64,000 bases of DNA, taken from positions 62,001 through 126,000 of the forward strand of contig BMSW01000012.1 of the NCBI GenBank assembly GCA_014649355.1, given 5' to 3'. Every line of letters starts with the position of its first letter. The first letter of the stretch is position 1. This document shows, in pieces, positions 56,802 to 64,000 of the stretch. Under the pieces are notes generated by a model, which did not search any database, was not told where the DNA came from, and saw only the letters and a list, made by a program, of their open reading frames with translations. This stretch comes from Streptomyces althioticus (lineage in GTDB: Bacteria > Actinomycetota > Actinomycetes > Streptomycetales > Streptomycetaceae). The translations under genes and the position numbers were made by a program.

Positions 56802-57167
56802 TCACCCGTGCGGGGACACAGGGACCGTTTCGATGCCCTCGCTTCGTATCCGCTCGGTGCCCCAGGCGCCGAGTGGGGCGAGGGCCTTGTTCAGGGCGCG
56901 TCCGGACTCCGTGAGGGAGTACTCCACCCGTGGTGGCACCTCGGCGTACACCTCCCGGTGCACCAGGCCGTCCTCCTCCATCTCCCGCAGGTGCTGCGTC
57001 AGCATCTTCTCGCTCACCCCGGGCAGACCGCGGCGGAGCTCGGCGAAGCGGCGTACCCGGTGGGTGTCGAGCTCCCAGAGGATCAGGCCCTTCCATTTGC
57101 CGCTCACCACGTCGAGCGCGGCGTCGATGCCGCAGATGTACGGCCCCGTTCTGGGTGCCTTCGCCAT
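56802..57167 (-). CDS. HxlR-family transcriptional regulator
   Basis: The protein has 121 residues. The conserved N-terminal Cys is in 'GPYICGIDAALDVVSGKWKGLILWEL', and the winged helix follows with 'FAELRRGLPGVSEKMLTQHLREMEEDGLVHR'. HxlR proteins often respond to reactive electrophiles through that Cys. ATG 57167 is chosen because AGGGGG lies seven bases upstream. It is divergent from the reductase gene, and the 84-base gap holds a clear inverted repeat that is probably its operator. Confidence 0.9.
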   Translation of the reverse strand: MAKAPRTGPYICGIDAALDVVSGKWKGLILWELDTHRVRRFAELRRGLPGVSEKMLTQHLREMEEDGLVHREVYAEVPPRVEYSLTESGRALNKALAPLGAWGTERIRSEGIETVPVSPHG

Positions 57168-57191
57168 CACCGGTCCCCCTTACGAAAAGGT

Positions 57192-57218
57192 AAGTACCGC
57201 AGTAAAAAGTCGGTACTT
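57192..57218. promoter_or_regulatory. Candidate HxlR operator
   Basis: AAGTACCG (57192-57199) and CGGTACTT (57211-57218) form a perfect inverted repeat with an 11-base A-rich spacer in the shared divergent promoter region. It suits a dimeric winged-helix protein and covers both likely promoters. Confidence 0.68.
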
Positions 57219-57251
57219 CCGAGCCTAGTGACGGCGTCGAAGGATGGAGGG

Positions 57252-58154
57252 GTGAACGAACGAGAGAACAGCAGCCACGAGCGCTCCGTCACCGTGATCG
57301 GGCTCGGTCCGATGGGGAAGGCCATGACCCGTACGCTCCTCGCCGCCGGCCATCCGGTCACCGTGTGGAACCGCACCGCAGCCAGGGCCGAAGCCGTTGT
57401 CGCCGACGGAGCGGCGCTCGCGTCGACGCCCGGGGAGGCGGTGGAGGCGAGTGACCTTGTGATCCTCAGCCTCACCGACTACCGGGCGATGTACGACATC
57501 CTCGGTGGAGCCGTCGGTCCGCTCGCCGGCCGGACCCTGGTCAATCTGAGCTCCGACACGCCTGACCGCTCGCGTGAGGCGGCCGTCTGGGCGGAGGACC
57601 ACGGTGCCGCCTTCCTGACCGGAGGCGTCATGGTCCCCGCGCCGATGGTCGGTACGGAGGCGGCCTTCGTCTACTACAGCGGCCGTGAACGCGTGATGGA
57701 GAGCCACCGGGCCGCGCTGGCGCTGCTGGGGACGCCGAAGTACCTGGGCGACGACCCGGGTCTCGCCCAGATGATGTACCAGGCCCAGCTCGCGGTGTTC
57801 CTCACCACCCTGTCCGGGCTGATGCACGCCACCGCGATGCTGGGCTCCGCGGGGATGGAGGCCCGGGAGGCGCTGCCGGAGCTGCTCTCCTCCGCCGATT
57901 CGATCGGCGACATCCTGTGGGCCGGTGAGGAGAATCCGGGCAGCGCGCTCGACGCCGGTGAGCATCCCGGGGATCCCAGCACCGTGACGACGATGGGCGC
58001 GACGTCCGACCACATCGTCGAGACCAGCAGGTCGCTCGGTCTGGACCTCGCGCTCCCGCTGGCCGTGCAGGGGCACTACCGGCGCGCGATCGAGGACGGG
58101 CACGGCGGCGACAACTGGACCCGGATCATCGACAGCATCCGGGGCGCCCGCTGA
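57252..58154 (+). CDS. NAD(P)-dependent imine reductase-like oxidoreductase
   Basis: The protein has 300 residues. The N-terminal Rossmann motif 'VIGLGPMGKAMTRTLLAAGHPVTVWNRT' matches beta-hydroxyacid dehydrogenases and especially imine reductases. The helical C-terminal domain contains 'DPGLAQMMYQAQLAVFLTTLSGLMHATAML', where the catalytic position of imine reductases appears to be Tyr. The natural substrate is unknown. The start codon is uncertain: GTG 57252 has GGAGG only one base upstream, and GTG 57228 is in frame. The divergent HxlR gene probably controls it. Confidence 0.85.
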   Translation: MNERENSSHERSVTVIGLGPMGKAMTRTLLAAGHPVTVWNRTAARAEAVVADGAALASTPGEAVEASDLVILSLTDYRAMYDILGGAVGPLAGRTLVNLSSDTPDRSREAAVWAEDHGAAFLTGGVMVPAPMVGTEAAFVYYSGRERVMESHRAALALLGTPKYLGDDPGLAQMMYQAQLAVFLTTLSGLMHATAMLGSAGMEAREALPELLSSADSIGDILWAGEENPGSALDAGEHPGDPSTVTTMGATSDHIVETSRSLGLDLALPLAVQGHYRRAIEDGHGGDNWTRIIDSIRGAR

Positions 58155-58159
58155 TCCCG

Positions 58160-58220
58160 TGCAACGAATCGCCGTGATCGGCCCTCCATGCGCAACGATC
58201 GGCGCACCGGTGCGCAACGG
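58160..58220. promoter_or_regulatory. Phased GCAACG repeats before davA
   Basis: GCAACG occurs at 58161, 58192 and 58214, spaced 31 and 22 bases (about three and two helix turns); the last two copies are TGCGCAACG. The same TGCGCAA element appears upstream of the permease at 50311. It may bind the Lrp-type protein. Confidence 0.5.
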
Positions 58221-58298
58221 CTTCTCCTTGTCCGGCGCGGGCGGGCGACCGTACCTTCATGGGTGACCCCAACCCCCGCCTTCCGGTGAGGATCACCC

Positions 58299-59087
58299 AT
58301 GCGCACCGCCCTGCTCCAGAGCTCCGGCCGTCCCGGCCACGTCGTCGAGAACCTCAAGGTTCTCGACGAGGCCGCCGGACGTGCGGCCGCCGCGGGGGCG
58401 GGTCTGCTGGTGACGTCGGAGCTGTTCCTCACCGGGTACGCCATCGGCGACGACCTCGGCCGTCTTGCCGAGCCCGCCGACGGTGACGCCGCGGACGCGA
58501 TCGCCGAGACCGCGGTCCGGCACGGCCTCGCCGTCGCCTACGGCTACCCCGAGCGGGACGGAGACACGGTGTACAACTCCGTCCAGCTCGTCGCCCCCGA
58601 CGGCGCCCGTCTCGCGAACTACCGCAAGACCCACCTCTACGGCGGCTTCGAGCGGGACCACTTCACCCCGGGGGACGCCACGGTCGTGCAGGCCGAGCTG
58701 GACGGCCTCACCGTCGGCCTGATGATCTGCTACGACGTGGAGTTCCCGGAGAACGTCCGCGCCCACGCCCTCGCCGGCACCGACCTGCTGCTGGTGCCCA
58801 CGGCACTGCTGCACCCGTACCAGTTCGTCGCCGAGTCCGTGGTGCCCGTGCGGGCCTTCGAGAGCCAGCTGTACATCGCGTACGCCAACCGGGTCGGCCC
58901 CGAGGGCGAGTTCGAGTTCGTGGGGCTGTCCACGCTGGCCGGACCCGACGGGGTCGCCCGCGCCCGCGCCGGGCGCGGTGAGGAACTCCTCCTCGCCGAC
59001 GCCGACCCGCTGCTGCTGGCCGCGTCCCGCGAGACCAACCCGTATCTGCGGGACCGCCGGCCGTCCCTCTACGGGTCCCTCGTCTGA
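58299..59087 (+). CDS. davA: 5-aminovaleramide amidase (nitrilase family)
   Basis: The protein has 262 residues. The nitrilase triad is seen as Glu in 'SELFLTGYAIG', Lys in 'YRKTHLYGG' and Cys in 'LMICYDVEFPEN'. Long stretches follow the pattern of Pseudomonas DavA ('VAYGYPERDGDTVYNSVQL'). It hydrolyses 5-aminovaleramide to 5-aminovalerate in the cytosol. It precedes davB by 38 bases in the same direction, which strongly supports the assignment. A role with other short amides is possible. Confidence 0.87.
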   Translation: MRTALLQSSGRPGHVVENLKVLDEAAGRAAAAGAGLLVTSELFLTGYAIGDDLGRLAEPADGDAADAIAETAVRHGLAVAYGYPERDGDTVYNSVQLVAPDGARLANYRKTHLYGGFERDHFTPGDATVVQAELDGLTVGLMICYDVEFPENVRAHALAGTDLLLVPTALLHPYQFVAESVVPVRAFESQLYIAYANRVGPEGEFEFVGLSTLAGPDGVARARAGRGEELLLADADPLLLAASRETNPYLRDRRPSLYGSLV

Positions 59088-59125
59088 TCCTCCCCGGTTC
59101 CACCACTGCAAGGAGTCCCCACCCC

Positions 59126-60823
59126 ATGACGTCCACGGTGCCCAACGCCGTCGAGCACGCCGACGAGCAGCAGCCGCCGATCACCATGTTCGGCCCTGAC
59201 TTCCCGTACGCGTACGACGACTTCCTGGCCCACCCCGCCGGGATCGGGCAGGTGCCGGCCACCGAGCACGGCACCGAGGTCGCCGTGATCGGCGGTGGGC
59301 TGTCCGGGATCGTCGCCGCCTACGAGCTGATGAAGATGGGGCTCAAGCCGGTCGTGTACGAGGCCGACCAGATCGGCGGGCGGCTGCGGACCGTCGGGTT
59401 CGACGGGTGCGACCCGTCGCTCACGGCGGAGATGGGCGCCATGCGGTTCCCGCCGTCGTCCACGGCGCTCCAGCACTACATCGACCTGGTGGGGCTGGAG
59501 ACCCGGCCCTTCCCCAACCCGCTGGCCGAGGCGACCCCCTCGACCGTCGTCGACCTCAAGGGCGAGTCGCACTACGCGGAGACCATGGCCGATCTGCCGC
59601 AGGTCTACCGTGACGTGGCCGACGCCTGGGCGCGGTGCCTGGAGGAGGGCGCCGACTTCTCCGACATGAACCGTGCCCTGCGCGAGCGGGACGTGCCGCG
59701 GATCCGGGAGATCTGGTCGCGGCTGGTCGAGAAGCTCGACAACCAGACCTTCTACGGGTTCCTGTGCGAGTCGGAGGCCTTCAGGTCCTTCCGGCACCGG
59801 GAGATCTTCGGGCAGGTCGGGTTCGGCACCGGGGGATGGGACACCGACTTCCCGAACTCCATCCTGGAGATCCTGCGGGTCGTCTACACCGAGGCCGACG
59901 ACCACCACCGCGGGATCGTCGGCGGGTCGCAGCAGTTGCCGCTCCGGCTGTGGGAGCGGGAGCCCGAGAAGATCGTCCACTGGCCGTACGGCACCTCGCT
60001 GAAGGCGCTGCACGTGGACGGGGAGCCGCGGCCGGCCGTCACGCGGCTCGGGCGGACCGCCGGCAACGGGATCACCGTGACGGACGCGCGCGGTGACATC
60101 CGTACCTACCGTGCGGCCGTCTTCACCGCGCAGTCCTGGATGCTGCTGTCGAAGATCGACTGCGACGACTCGCTCTTCCCGATCGACCACTGGACCGCCA
60201 TCGAGCGCACCCATTACATGGAGAGCTCCAAGCTCTTCGTGCCCGTGGACCGGCCGTTCTGGCTGGACAAGGACGAGGAGACCGGGCGGGACGTCATGTC
60301 GATGACGCTCACCGACCGCATGACCCGCGGCACCTACCTGCTGGACAACGGGCCGGACAAGCCCGCCGTGATCTGCCTGTCCTACACCTGGTGCGACGAC
60401 AGTCTGAAGTGGCTGCCGCTGTCCGCCAACGAGCGGATGGAGGTCATGCTGAAGTCGCTCGGCGAGATCTACCCGAAGGTCGACATCCGGAAGCACGTCA
60501 TCGGCAACCCGGTGACCGTCTCCTGGGAGAACGAGCCCTACTTCATGGGCGCGTTCAAGGCCAACCTGCCGGGCCACTACCGCTACCAGCGGCGGCTGTT
60601 CACCCACTTCATGCAGGACCGGCTGCCGGAGGACAAGCGGGGCATCTTCCTCGCCGGCGACGACATCTCGTGGACGGCGGGCTGGGCCGAGGGCGCCGTG
60701 CAGACCGCGCTCAACGCGGTGTGGGGCGTGATGCACCAGCTCGGGGGCGCCACCGACCCGACCAACCCGGGCCCGGGCGACCTGTACGACGAGATCGCGC
60801 CCGTCGAACTCCCGGAGGACTGA
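59126..60823 (+). CDS. davB: L-lysine 2-monooxygenase
   Basis: The protein has 565 residues. It starts 'ITMFGPDFPYAYDDFLAHPAGIG', as in Pseudomonas DavB, with the FAD-binding motif 'VIGGGLSGIVAAYELMKMGLKPVVYEADQIGGRLR'. 'HREIFGQVGFGTGGWDTDFPNS', 'TLTDRMTRGTYLLDNGPDKP' and the C-terminal 'FLAGDDISWTAGWAEGAVQTALNAVWG' match the flavin amine oxidase fold. It oxidatively decarboxylates lysine to 5-aminovaleramide, the substrate of davA. AAGGAG precedes the ATG. It ends two bases before a convergent gene. Confidence 0.88.
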   Translation: MTSTVPNAVEHADEQQPPITMFGPDFPYAYDDFLAHPAGIGQVPATEHGTEVAVIGGGLSGIVAAYELMKMGLKPVVYEADQIGGRLRTVGFDGCDPSLTAEMGAMRFPPSSTALQHYIDLVGLETRPFPNPLAEATPSTVVDLKGESHYAETMADLPQVYRDVADAWARCLEEGADFSDMNRALRERDVPRIREIWSRLVEKLDNQTFYGFLCESEAFRSFRHREIFGQVGFGTGGWDTDFPNSILEILRVVYTEADDHHRGIVGGSQQLPLRLWEREPEKIVHWPYGTSLKALHVDGEPRPAVTRLGRTAGNGITVTDARGDIRTYRAAVFTAQSWMLLSKIDCDDSLFPIDHWTAIERTHYMESSKLFVPVDRPFWLDKDEETGRDVMSMTLTDRMTRGTYLLDNGPDKPAVICLSYTWCDDSLKWLPLSANERMEVMLKSLGEIYPKVDIRKHVIGNPVTVSWENEPYFMGAFKANLPGHYRYQRRLFTHFMQDRLPEDKRGIFLAGDDISWTAGWAEGAVQTALNAVWGVMHQLGGATDPTNPGPGDLYDEIAPVELPED

Positions 60824-60825
60824 CG

Positions 60826-61512
60826 TCAGTCGGGCAGCGGAGTGAGCAGCATGCGGCCCGCGAACCCCACCGCGGTGTCCAGCCGTTCGGTGAACTCCGC
60901 CGCCACGTCGGGCAGCCGGCGCAGCGCCCACAGGGCGCGCGCCGCCGTCCAGGCCGCGTCCCGGGCCCGGTCCAGACTCCACGCGCCGAGCAGATGGGTC
61001 AGCGGGTCGGCGATCCTCAGTGACTCCGGGCCGGGCACCAGCTCGTCGCGGATGTGCTCCTCCAGCGACAGGAGGATCTCGCCCACCGCCTCGAACTCGT
61101 CCTCCAGATCGGCGGGTTCGCAGCCGAGCGAACGGCAGGTGTCCACCACGGCCCGTGCGAGGTCGTGCCCGATGTGGGCGTTGATGCCCGCCAGCGCGAA
61201 CTGCACCGGACGTACGCCGGGATGGCGGCGGAGCTGGAACAGCGGACGCCAGCAGGCGGGAGGACGCCGGCCGTCCGCCGCCGCGTCGACGGCCGCGAGG
61301 TAGTACTCCGCGAAGCGGACGTCCAGGGTGATCACCGCACGGGCGTCCGGGAACAGTCCGGCGTCGATGCGCCGGTCCACGGCCCGGGTCACGGCGAGGT
61401 AGACACGGTTGAAGACCGCGACCCCGTCCCGCGCGGGCAGGGCCGCGTCGAGGGCGCTCAGACGGGCGACGACCCCGTCGACCGGGGTGAGGACTTGTTC
61501 GCATTGCGCCAT
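60826..61512 (-). CDS. DUF5995 family protein
   Basis: The protein has 228 residues, is mostly helical and cytosolic, with 'FNRVYLAVTRAVDRRIDAGLFPDARAVITLDVRFAEYYLAAVD' and 'ALAGINAHIGHDLARAVVDTC' as the conserved segments. His and Asp residues in 'NAHIGHDLA' could bind metal. Function is unknown. It is convergent with davB (two-base gap) and divergent from the glycoside hydrolase gene, so its promoter lies in the 100-base gap after 61512. Confidence 0.83.
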   Translation of the reverse strand: MAQCEQVLTPVDGVVARLSALDAALPARDGVAVFNRVYLAVTRAVDRRIDAGLFPDARAVITLDVRFAEYYLAAVDAAADGRRPPACWRPLFQLRRHPGVRPVQFALAGINAHIGHDLARAVVDTCRSLGCEPADLEDEFEAVGEILLSLEEHIRDELVPGPESLRIADPLTHLLGAWSLDRARDAAWTAARALWALRRLPDVAAEFTERLDTAVGFAGRMLLTPLPD

Positions 61513-61531
61513 GAGCGCAGGGTGACACCTT

Positions 61532-61537
61532 TAGTCT
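61532..61537 (+). promoter_or_regulatory. Candidate -10 box before the GH6 gene (TAGTCT)
   Basis: TAGTCT ends seven bases before an in-frame GTG at 61545, so a leaderless start there is possible; the ribosome-binding site at 61594-61607 supports the downstream GTG instead. Confidence 0.4.
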
Positions 61538-61613
61538 GACTCCAGTGGCGGCGGGCCCGGCGCTTCCCCGGAACGGGGGAACGCGCCCGTCGCGGGGGAG
61601 GGGGAAGCACAAG

Positions 61614-62792
61614 GTGGCAGGCTCGCGTGCCCGCAGACTCTCGGCGCGCCGTGCGGACCGCCGGCGCGCCGCACGGAGGGCCACGATGGTCGCGGCGGCC
61701 TCGGTGGTGGTCGCGGCAGGCACCGTGTCCGGGGTGATCTCGGCGTCGGGGCCGGACGTGCCGGAGGCCCGGCCGGTGTCGTCCGCGTCGCCCCGTCTCG
61801 TGCCGCTGCCCGCCGTACCGTCGGCGTCGCCCTCGCCCTCGGCCACCGTGTCCGCGTCGCCGTCCGTCAGGCCGAAGCGGCCGAGCGCGCCGGCTCCCCG
61901 GTCGTCGTCGCAGGCGAAGAAGACCACGGCTTCCGCACGGCTCTACCGCCACCCCGCCTCCCGCGTGCTCGACTGGGTGCGGGCGCATCCCGACGACCCG
62001 CGCCGCCCGGTCATCGAGTCACGCATCGCCGACCAGCCGGCGGCCGTGTGGTTCGCGGACTGGTCGCCGGACACCGTCACCGCGCGGGTGAGGGCGGTGA
62101 CGTCCGGCGGGGCCGCCGAGGGACGGGTGCCCGTCGTCGTGCCGTACGCGATTCCCGGGCGGGACTGCGGCGGTCACTCCGAGGGCGGTGCGCCGGACCT
62201 CGACGCCTACGACGAGTGGATCGACCGGTTCGCCGCGGGACTGGGCGGCGGGGAGGTCGTGGTGATCCTGGAGCCGGACTCGGTCGCGCAGGCCGACTGC
62301 CTGTCCGCCGGGGAGCGGGCCGAGCGGTTCGCCTCGCTGGCCCGCGCCGGACGCGTGTTCAAGGAGGCCAACCCCCGCGCCCGCGTCTACTACGACGCCG
62401 GGCACTCCGGCTGGCACGCGCCGGCCAAGCAGGCGGACCTGCTCCGCCGGGCGGGAGCAGCCTCGTCCGCGTCGTCGGACGGCGTCTTCAGCAACGTGTC
62501 CAACTTCCACGGCACGGCGGACGAGATCGCCTACGACCGTGCCGTGCTCGACGCCCTCGGAGGGACGGGCCTCGGCGCGGTGATCGACACCAGCCGCAAC
62601 GGCAACGGCGCCCCCGCAGACGGCGAATGGTGCGACCCCACGGGCCGCGCCCTGGGCCGGGCCCCGACGCTCAGCACCGGCGAGGCCCGGATCGACGCCT
62701 ACCTGTGGGTGAAGCTCCCCGGCGAGTCCGACGGCTGCAAGGGCGCGCCGGGGACGTTCAGCCCGTCGTACGCCTACGACTTGGCGCGCTGA
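61614..62792 (+). CDS. Secreted glycoside hydrolase family 6 (cellulase-like)
   Basis: The protein has 392 residues. An Arg-rich N-terminus and hydrophobic segment ('VAAASVVVAAGTVSGVISA') form the signal, then a Pro/Ser-rich linker (about 50-105) and the GH6 domain. 'IPGRDCGGHSEGG' holds the acid Asp and 'VVVILEPDSVAQADC' the second conserved Asp. 'VYYDAGHSGW', 'VSNFHGTADEI', 'VIDTSRNGNG' and 'AYLWVKLPGESDG' complete the site. GH6 enzymes cut cellulose. No binding module is visible. GTG 61614 follows GGGGGAGGGGGAAG; GTG 61545 is an alternative. It overlaps the convergent permease by 19 bases. Confidence 0.9.
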   Translation: MAGSRARRLSARRADRRRAARRATMVAAASVVVAAGTVSGVISASGPDVPEARPVSSASPRLVPLPAVPSASPSPSATVSASPSVRPKRPSAPAPRSSSQAKKTTASARLYRHPASRVLDWVRAHPDDPRRPVIESRIADQPAAVWFADWSPDTVTARVRAVTSGGAAEGRVPVVVPYAIPGRDCGGHSEGGAPDLDAYDEWIDRFAAGLGGGEVVVILEPDSVAQADCLSAGERAERFASLARAGRVFKEANPRARVYYDAGHSGWHAPAKQADLLRRAGAASSASSDGVFSNVSNFHGTADEIAYDRAVLDALGGTGLGAVIDTSRNGNGAPADGEWCDPTGRALGRAPTLSTGEARIDAYLWVKLPGESDGCKGAPGTFSPSYAYDLAR

Positions 62793-64000
62793 TCCTCCCC
62801 GGGGCCGCCCGGGTCGTAGGAGGAGGTGCCCTCGTCGAGCAGCGGCTTCTGCGTCTTGAGGTGGGCGGGGGCGAAGGCGCGCAGCGCGTGGTAGCCGGTG
62901 ATGACGACGACCGTGCCGAGGGCGATGCCGCTGAGCGAGAAGGTGTCGGTGAACTCCATGGACACGTTGCCGACGCCGATGATGATGCCCGCCGCGGCCG
63001 GCACCAGGTTCAGCGGATTGCGCAGGTCCACCTTGGCGTTGAGCCAGATCTGCGCGCCCAGCAGGCCGATCATGCCGTAGAGGATGACGGTGATGCCGCC
63101 CAGCACACCGCCGGGAATGGCCGCCACGACCGCGCCGAACTTCGGGCACAGGCCGAACAGCAGGGCGAAGCAGGCGGCGGCCCAGTAGGCGGCCGTGGAG
63201 TAGACGCGGGTCGCGGCCATCACGCCGATGTTCTCGGAGTAGGTGGTGTTGGGCGGGCCGCCGACCGCGGTGGACAGCATGGAGCCGACGCCGTCGGCGG
63301 AGATGGCCGTGCCGAGCTTGTCGTCCAGGTTGTCGCCGGTCATCTCGCCGACCGCCTTCACATGGCCCGCGTTCTCGGCGATCAGGGCGATGACCACGGG
63401 CAGCGCGACGAGGATCGCCGACCACTCGAAGGACGGCCCGTGGAAGTCGGGCAGGCCGATCCAGTCCGCCCGGCCCACGCCGGACAGGTCGAGACGCCAG
63501 TGGTCGGTCACCTTGCCGCTCGCGTCCGCCGAGTGGATCTGCCCGAAGATCCGGTCCTGCGCCCAGGACAGCACGTAGCCGAAGATCAGGCCGAGGAAGA
63601 TCGCGATGCGGGACCAGAAGCCGCGCAGGCAGACCACGGCCAGTCCGGTGAACAGCATCACGAACAGCGCGGTCCACTGGTCCTGGGGCCAGTACGTCGA
63701 GGCGGTCACCGGCGCCAGGTTGAAGCCGATCAGCATGACCACCGCGCCGGTCACCACGGGCGGCATCGCCGCGTGGATGATCCGCGCGCCGAACTTCCGC
63801 ACCGCGAGGCCCACGAGGAACAGCGCCCCGCCCACCACGAACACCGCGCCCGTCACGGTGGCGCTGGAACCGCCGTCGGCCCGGATCACCGCGGCGACGC
63901 CCACGAACGAGAGCGAGCAGCCCAGGTAGCTCGGCACCCGGCCGCGGGTGGCCAGCAGGAAGACCATGGTGGCGACGCCCGACATCATGATCGCCAGGTT
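62774..64000 (-). CDS. Uracil/xanthine permease, C-terminal part
   Basis: The open frame runs past the right edge; 409 codons are visible, so the N-terminal start is missing. Many membrane helices are present, with the nucleobase-cation symporter-2 signature 'VIALIAENAGHVKAVGEMTGDNL' and 'AVGGPPNTTYSENIGVMAATRV'. This family takes up uracil or xanthine with protons. Given the pyr operon earlier in the window, uracil uptake is plausible but not proven. Its stop overlaps the end of the GH6 gene. Confidence 0.9.
   Translation of the reverse strand, partial: NLAIMMSGVATMVFLLATRGRVPSYLGCSLSFVGVAAVIRADGGSSATVTGAVFVVGGALFLVGLAVRKFGARIIHAAMPPVVTGAVVMLIGFNLAPVTASTYWPQDQWTALFVMLFTGLAVVCLRGFWSRIAIFLGLIFGYVLSWAQDRIFGQIHSADASGKVTDHWRLDLSGVGRADWIGLPDFHGPSFEWSAILVALPVVIALIAENAGHVKAVGEMTGDNLDDKLGTAISADGVGSMLSTAVGGPPNTTYSENIGVMAATRVYSTAAYWAAACFALLFGLCPKFGAVVAAIPGGVLGGITVILYGMIGLLGAQIWLNAKVDLRNPLNLVPAAAGIIIGVGNVSMEFTDTFSLSGIALGTVVVITGYHALRAFAPAHLKTQKPLLDEGTSSYDPGGPGEDQRAKS

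Overview
The window is high-GC actinobacterial chromosome and almost certainly Streptomyces. BldD, the integration host factor sIHF, a helicase-degenerate PriA, a GuaB1-type protein, many GTG/TTG starts, TAGnCT-type -10 boxes and the dispersed 'GGGGCGCGGGG' repeat all point there. From memory, the order apt-relA ... hisS ... alaS ... aro ... efp-nusB-bldD-pyr ... metK-priA-fmt is that of the Streptomyces core chromosome. No tRNA, rRNA, CRISPR array, prophage or insertion sequence was recognised.

1-14.9 kb is mostly information processing: the end of apt, then relA (stringent response), a DUF349 protein convergent to relA, a membrane-anchored cyclophilin, a metallo-beta-lactamase hydrolase, hisS, a VKOR protein, rarA, rpsD with a long leader, two small membrane proteins, alaS and ruvX. 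15-21 kb runs from mltG through aroE, a small membrane protein and aroC-aroK-aroB. Stops and starts overlap by 1-4 bases over much of this stretch, which suggests translational coupling.

21-36.8 kb holds a Pro-rich P-loop protein, an M24 peptidase homologue, efp and nusB. bldD faces away from the pyrimidine operon pyrR-pyrB-pyrC-(membrane protein)-carA-carB-pyrD-pyrF. A PyrR-type hairpin lies before pyrR and a strong hairpin between carB and pyrD. sihF, gmk and rpoZ follow. 36.8-46.8 kb holds coaBC, metK, priA (flanked by inverted dispersed repeats), a small helix-turn-helix protein, fmt, rsmB and rpe.

46.8-64 kb is more accessory: a SorC-type regulator, an exported ribonuclease with a barstar-like inhibitor, guaB1, an amino-acid permease with an Lrp-type regulator, a Pro-rich membrane protein with a NodB/GT2 fusion, and an MFS transporter. 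A divergent HxlR regulator and imine-reductase-like gene share a clear operator. A davA-davB pair predicts lysine breakdown to 5-aminovalerate. A DUF5995 protein, a GH6 glycoside hydrolase and a truncated uracil/xanthine permease close the window. The best candidates for something new are the M24 protein with substituted metal ligands next to efp, the phased GCAA boxes shared by the permease/Lrp and davAB promoters, the ribonuclease-barstar pair, and the inverted repeats around the motor-dead priA.
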